From Saccoglossus kowalevskii (lineage: Eukaryota; Hemichordata; Enteropneusta; Harrimaniidae): DNA of 50,474 bases. Positions 47,341 to 50,474 of this stretch are shown here, one piece after another. Location of the stretch: positions 1 to 50,474 of the forward strand of contig NW_003121681.1 in assembly GCF_000003605.2 (NCBI RefSeq), read 5' to 3'. Below the pieces are notes generated by a model. It was not told the origin of the DNA. It worked only from the letters and a program-made list of their open reading frames with translations, and searched no databases. The position numbers and the translations under genes are program-made. Position 1 is the stretch's first letter; each line of letters opens with the position of its first letter.

Positions 47341-47963
47341 TGAGGTGGTCTTCTGTTCCATTACGTGTATTGAGGTGGTCTTCTGTTCTATTACGTGTGT
47401 ATTGACGTGTGTATTGGGGTGGTCTTCTGTTCCATTACGTGTGTATTGAGATGGTCTTCTGTCCAATTACGGGTGTATTGAGGTGGTCTTCTGTTCGATT
47501 ACGTGTATTGAGGTGGTCTTCTGTTCCATCACGTGTGTATTGAGGTGGTTCTTCTGTTCCATTACGTGTGTATTGAGGTTTTCTTCTGTCCCATTACAGG
47601 TGTATTGAGGTGGTCTTCTGTTCCATTACGTGTGTATTGAGGTGGTCTTCTGTTCTATTACGTGTGTATTGACGTGTGTATTGGGGTGGTCTTCTGTTCC
47701 ATTACGTGTGTATTGAGATGGTCTTCTGTCCAATTACGGGTGTATTGAGGTGGTCTTCTGTTCCATTACGTGTGTACATGTATTGAGGTGGTCTTCTGTC
47801 CCATCACGTGTGTATTGAGATGGTTCTTTGTTCCATTACGTGTGTATTGAGGTGGCCTTCTGTCCCATTACGTGTGTATTGAGATGGTCTTCTATTCCAT
47901 CACGTGTGTATTGAGATGGTCTTCTGTTCCATTACGTGTGTATTGAGGTGGTCCTTTGTCCCA

Positions 47964-48690
47964 TTACGTGTGTATCGAGGTTTTCTTCCGACCCATTACG
48001 TGTGTATTGAGGTGGTCTTCTGACCCATTACGTGTGTATTGAGGTGGTCTTCTGACCCAATACTTGTGTACTGAGGTGGTCGTTTGACCCATTACGTGTG
48101 TATTGAGGTGGTCGTCTGTCCCATCACGTGAGTATTGAGATGGGCGTTCTTTCCCATAACGTGTGTACATGTATTGAGGTGGTCTTCTGTCCCATCACGT
48201 GTGTATTGAGATGGTCCTTTGTTCCATTACGTGTGTATTGAGGTGGTCTTCTGTCCCATTACGTGTGTATTGAGGTGGTCTTCTGTCCCATTACGTGTGT
48301 ATTGAATTGGTCTTCTGTTTCATCACGTGTGTATTGAGGTGGTCGTCTGTTCCATTACGTGTGTATTGAGGTGGTCTTCTGTCCCATCACGTGTGTATTG
48401 AGATGGTTCTTTGTTCCATTACGTGTGTATTGAGGTGGCCTTCTGTCCCATTACGTGTGCATTGAGATGGTCTTCTATTCCATCACGTGTGTATTGAGAT
48501 GGTCTTCTGTTTCATTACGTGTGTATTGAGGTGGTCTTCTGTCCCATTACGTGTGTATTGAGGTGGTCTTCTGTTCCATCACGTGTGTATTGAGGTGGTC
48601 TTCTGTTACCATCACGTCTGTATTGAGGTGGTCTTCTGTTCCATCACGTGTGTATTGAGGTGGTCTCTGTCCCATTACGTGTGTATGAGG
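47964..48690 (+). repeat. Triplicated ~0.84-kb segment, copy 3
   Basis: This has the same module order as 45141-45975. Near its right end it carries scattered single-base changes in length (GTTACCATC, GGTCTCTG, GTATGAGG) and then joins a module B at 48701 instead of continuing like copies 1 and 2. Confidence 0.88.
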
Positions 48691-48869
48691 TGGTCTTCTG
48701 TACAATTACGTGTGTATTGAGATGGTCTACTGTCCATTACGTGTGTATTGAGGTGGTCTACTGTCCCATTATGTGTGTATTTAAGTGGTCTTCTGTTCCA
48801 TTACGTGTGTATTGAGGTTGTCTTCCGTTCCATTACGTGTGTATTGAGGTGGTCTTCTGTTCCATTACG

Positions 48870-49700
48870 TGTATTGAGATGGTCTTCTGTTCCATTACGT
48901 GTGTATTGAGGTGGTCTTCTGTTCCATTACGTGTGTATTGAGGTGGTCTTCTGTCCAATTACGGGTGTATTGAGGTGGTCTTCTGTTCGATTACGTGTAT
49001 TGAGATGGTTTTCTGTTCCATTACGTGTGTATTGAGGTGGTTTTCTGTTCCATTACGTGTGTATTAAGGTGGTCTTCTGTCCCATTACAGCTGTATTGAG
49101 GTGGTCTTCTGTTCCATTACGTGTATTGAGGTGGTCTTCTGTTCCATTACGTTTGTATTGACGTGTGTATTGGGGTGGTCTTCTGTTCCATTACGTGTGT
49201 ATTGGGATGGTCTTCTGTTCCATTACGTGTGTATTGAGATGGTCTTCTGTCTAATTACGGGTGTATTGAGGTGGTCTTCTGTTCGATTACGTGTATTGAG
49301 GTGGTCTTCTGTCCAATTACGGGTGTATTGAGGTGGTCTTCTGTTCCATTACGTGTATTGAGGTGGTCTTCTGTTCCATTACGTGTGTATTGAGATGGTC
49401 TTCTGTCCCATTACGGGTGTATTGAGGTGGTCTTCTGTTCCATTACGTGTATTGAGGTGGTCTTCTGTTCCATTACGTGTGTATTGGGGTGGTCTTCTGT
49501 TCCATTACGTGTATTGAGGTTGTCCTCTGTCCCATTACGGGTGTATTGAGGTGGTCTTCTGTTCCATTACGTGTATTGAGGTGGTCTTCTGTTCCATTAC
49601 GTGTGTATTGAGGTGGTCTTCTGTTCCATTATGTGTGTATTGAGGTGGTCTTCTGTTCCATTACGTGTGTATTGAGGTGGTCTTCTGTCCCATTACGTGT
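48870..49700 (+). repeat. Segment with CAGCTG and GTTTG 44-mer, copy 3
   Basis: CAGCTG at 49088, the GTTTG-type 44-mer at 49159 and GGTTGTCCTC at 49518 all sit 40,110 bp from their partners in 8760-9600. Confidence 0.92.
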
Positions 49701-49890
49701 GTATTGAGGTGGGTCTTCTGTTCCATCACGTGTGTATTGAGGTGGTCTTCTGTTCCAATCACGTGTGTATTGAAGGTGGTCTTCTGTTCCCATCACGTGT
49801 GTATTGAAGGTGGTCTCTGTCCCATTACGTGTGTAATTGAGGTGGTCTTCTGTCAATTACGTGTGTATTGAGGTGGTCCTTCTGTTCCAT
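49700..49890 (+). other. Patch of clustered single-base length changes
   Basis: GAGGTGGGTC, TTCCAATCACG, TTGAAGG (twice), TTCCCATCACG, GGTCTCTGTCCC, GTAATTGAGG, CTGTCAATTACG and GTCCTTCTG all fall within 190 bases. The collinear copy at 9580-9770 has regular monomers, so the irregularities are private to this copy. Confidence 0.75.
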
Positions 49891-49984
49891 TACGTGTATT
49901 GAGGTGGTCTTCTGTCCCATTACGTGTATTGAGGTGGTCTTCTGTTCCATTACGTGTGTATTGAGGTGGTCTTCTGTTCCATTA

Positions 49985-50474
49985 CGTGTATTGAGATGGT
50001 CTTCTGTTCCATTACGTGTGTATTGAGGTGGTCTTCTGTTCCATTACGTGTGTATTGAGGTGGTCTTCTGTCCAATTACGGGTGTATTGAGGTGGTCTTC
50101 TGTTCGATTACGTGTATTGAGATGGTTTTCTGTTCCATTACGCGTGTATTGAGGTGGTTTTCTGTTCCATTACGTGTGTATTAAGGTGGTCTTCTGTCCC
50201 ATTACAGCTGTATTGAGGTGGTCTTCTGTTCCATTACGTGTATTGAGGTGGTCTTCTGTTCCATTACGTTTGTATTGACGTGTGTATTGGGGTGGTCTTC
50301 TGTTCCATTACGTGTGTATTGGGATGGTCTTCTGTTCCCTTACGTGTGTATTGAGACGGTCTTCTGTCCAATTACGGGTCTATTGAGGTGGTCTTCTGCT
50401 CGATTACGTGTATTGAGGTGGTCTTCTGTCCAACTACGGGCCTATTGAGCTGGTCTTCTGTTCCATTACGTGTA
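49985..50474 (+). repeat. Segment with CAGCTG and GTTTG 44-mer, copy 4, cut by window end
   Basis: This repeats 48870-49357 at an offset of 1,117 bp (CAGCTG at 50205, TGACG at 50276). It has more private changes than copy 3 near the end of the window, such as CCCTTACG, GAGACGG, GGGTCTATTG and CAACTACGGGCC. The array clearly continues beyond the window. Confidence 0.9.

Larger units (their letters stand above)
1..50474 (+). repeat. Tandem satellite array, 32/30-bp monomers, spans whole window
   Basis: Every part of the window is made of diverged copies of one monomer of about 32 bp. A clean 32-bp example is 1256-1287. The next unit starts with the same CATTACG at 1288. The most constant parts are the ACGTG core near the left end and the GAGGTGGTC stretch in the middle. 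The most variable are the last bases (GTTC, GTCC, GACC, ATTC) and the base after CAT (T or C). All monomers point the same way; I saw no reverse-complement monomer. No unique spacer over about 50 bases, no transposon end, no long homopolymer and no gene was seen. The length and nesting fit eukaryotic satellite DNA. The satellite family and species are not recognised. The + strand label only gives the orientation in which the consensus is quoted. Confidence 0.97.

Noticed and set aside
1-50474. CRISPR array (about 32-bp repeats at short intervals)
   Set aside because: There are no spacers: monomers abut directly, and the variable positions lie within the repeat. No cas genes are present.
1-50474. 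Telomere repeat or interstitial telomeric sequence
   Set aside because: The G/T-rich strand resembles telomeric bias, but the unit is 30-32 bp with a CpG core and contains no TTAGGG, TTTAGGG or similar short telomere motif.
1-50474. G-quadruplex-forming array
   Set aside because: Each monomer has only two GG pairs (GAGGTGG), and the next pair is about 30 bases away. Four-tract clusters with short loops are not seen.
1-50474. Assigning the species (fish, other vertebrate, invertebrate or plant)
   Set aside because: There is no gene, transposon or unique flank to compare, and base composition alone does not decide it.

Overview
The whole 50,474-base window is one uninterrupted tandem-repeat array: a satellite or very large minisatellite. 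I find no supportable protein-coding gene, RNA gene, transposon, CRISPR array or island of unique sequence. The basic monomer is 32 bp. Starting at CATT, monomer positions 1-18 read CATTACGTGTGTATTGAG and positions 19-32 read GTGGTCTTCTGTTC. An interspersed 30-bp form lacks one GT of the internal (GT)3. Rarer 38-bp and 44-bp forms carry internal insertions. About 1,600 monomers (rough estimate, window length divided by about 31.6) lie head to tail, all in the same orientation. The + strand is about 72% G+T in the consensus, and GC is about 44%.

An array this long with a layered structure points to a eukaryotic chromosome (satellite, subtelomeric, pericentromeric or interstitial heterochromatin), probably from a long-read assembly. 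I cannot name the organism or the chromosomal location, because no flanking unique sequence is present.

The array has a second level of organisation. Diagnostic monomer variants occur in fixed order as modules. Module B starts with a TACAATT monomer and ends with a TTTAAG monomer (about 23 copies). Module C starts with TCTGCC and contains an inverted-repeat monomer (8 full copies and one partial). Module D is a run with ACTTGTGTACTG and GACCCAATAC monomers ending in the 38-bp monomer (about 17 copies, some truncated). Module E is a run of 2-5 CATCACGTG monomers followed by a 30-bp monomer. A 44-bp monomer with an internal 12-bp duplication occurs about 20 times. Modules are shuffled rather than strictly periodic.

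At a third level, long segments (0.4-1.9 kb) recur and share private variants. Examples are a 669-bp direct duplication at 6.64-7.98 kb, a 1,918-bp offset at 38.8/40.7 kb, a 440-bp duplication at 37.0/37.4 kb, and distant copies 9.4, 9.9, 11.5, 11.6, 19.4, 36.7, 40.1 and 44.7 kb apart. This is the pattern expected from repeated unequal exchange and gene conversion.

Rough layout: 0-3 kb has D, E and B modules with 44-bp monomers; 3.5-8.5 kb is rich in C and D and holds the 669-bp duplication; 8.5-12.5 kb is rich in 30-bp monomers and B; 12.6-15.7 kb repeats 4.5-6.2 kb; 15.7-18 kb is a segment repeated at 35.1-36.7 kb; 18.4-23.7 kb is dense in B; 24-25.4 kb is repeated at 38.8-41.6 kb; 25.5-34.4 kb alternates C/D with B; 34.5-41.7 kb is rich in 44-bp and E units; 41.7-50.5 kb combines D, C and E, and its last 5 kb repeats segments from the first 10 kb.

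Open reading stretches of 60-124 codons exist on both strands, but they follow from the repeat arithmetic and are not annotated as genes. The points most worth checking are the array itself, the strictly conserved ACGTG core once per roughly three helical turns, the 16-bp inverted repeat private to module C, and local clusters of single-base indels that look like assembly errors.
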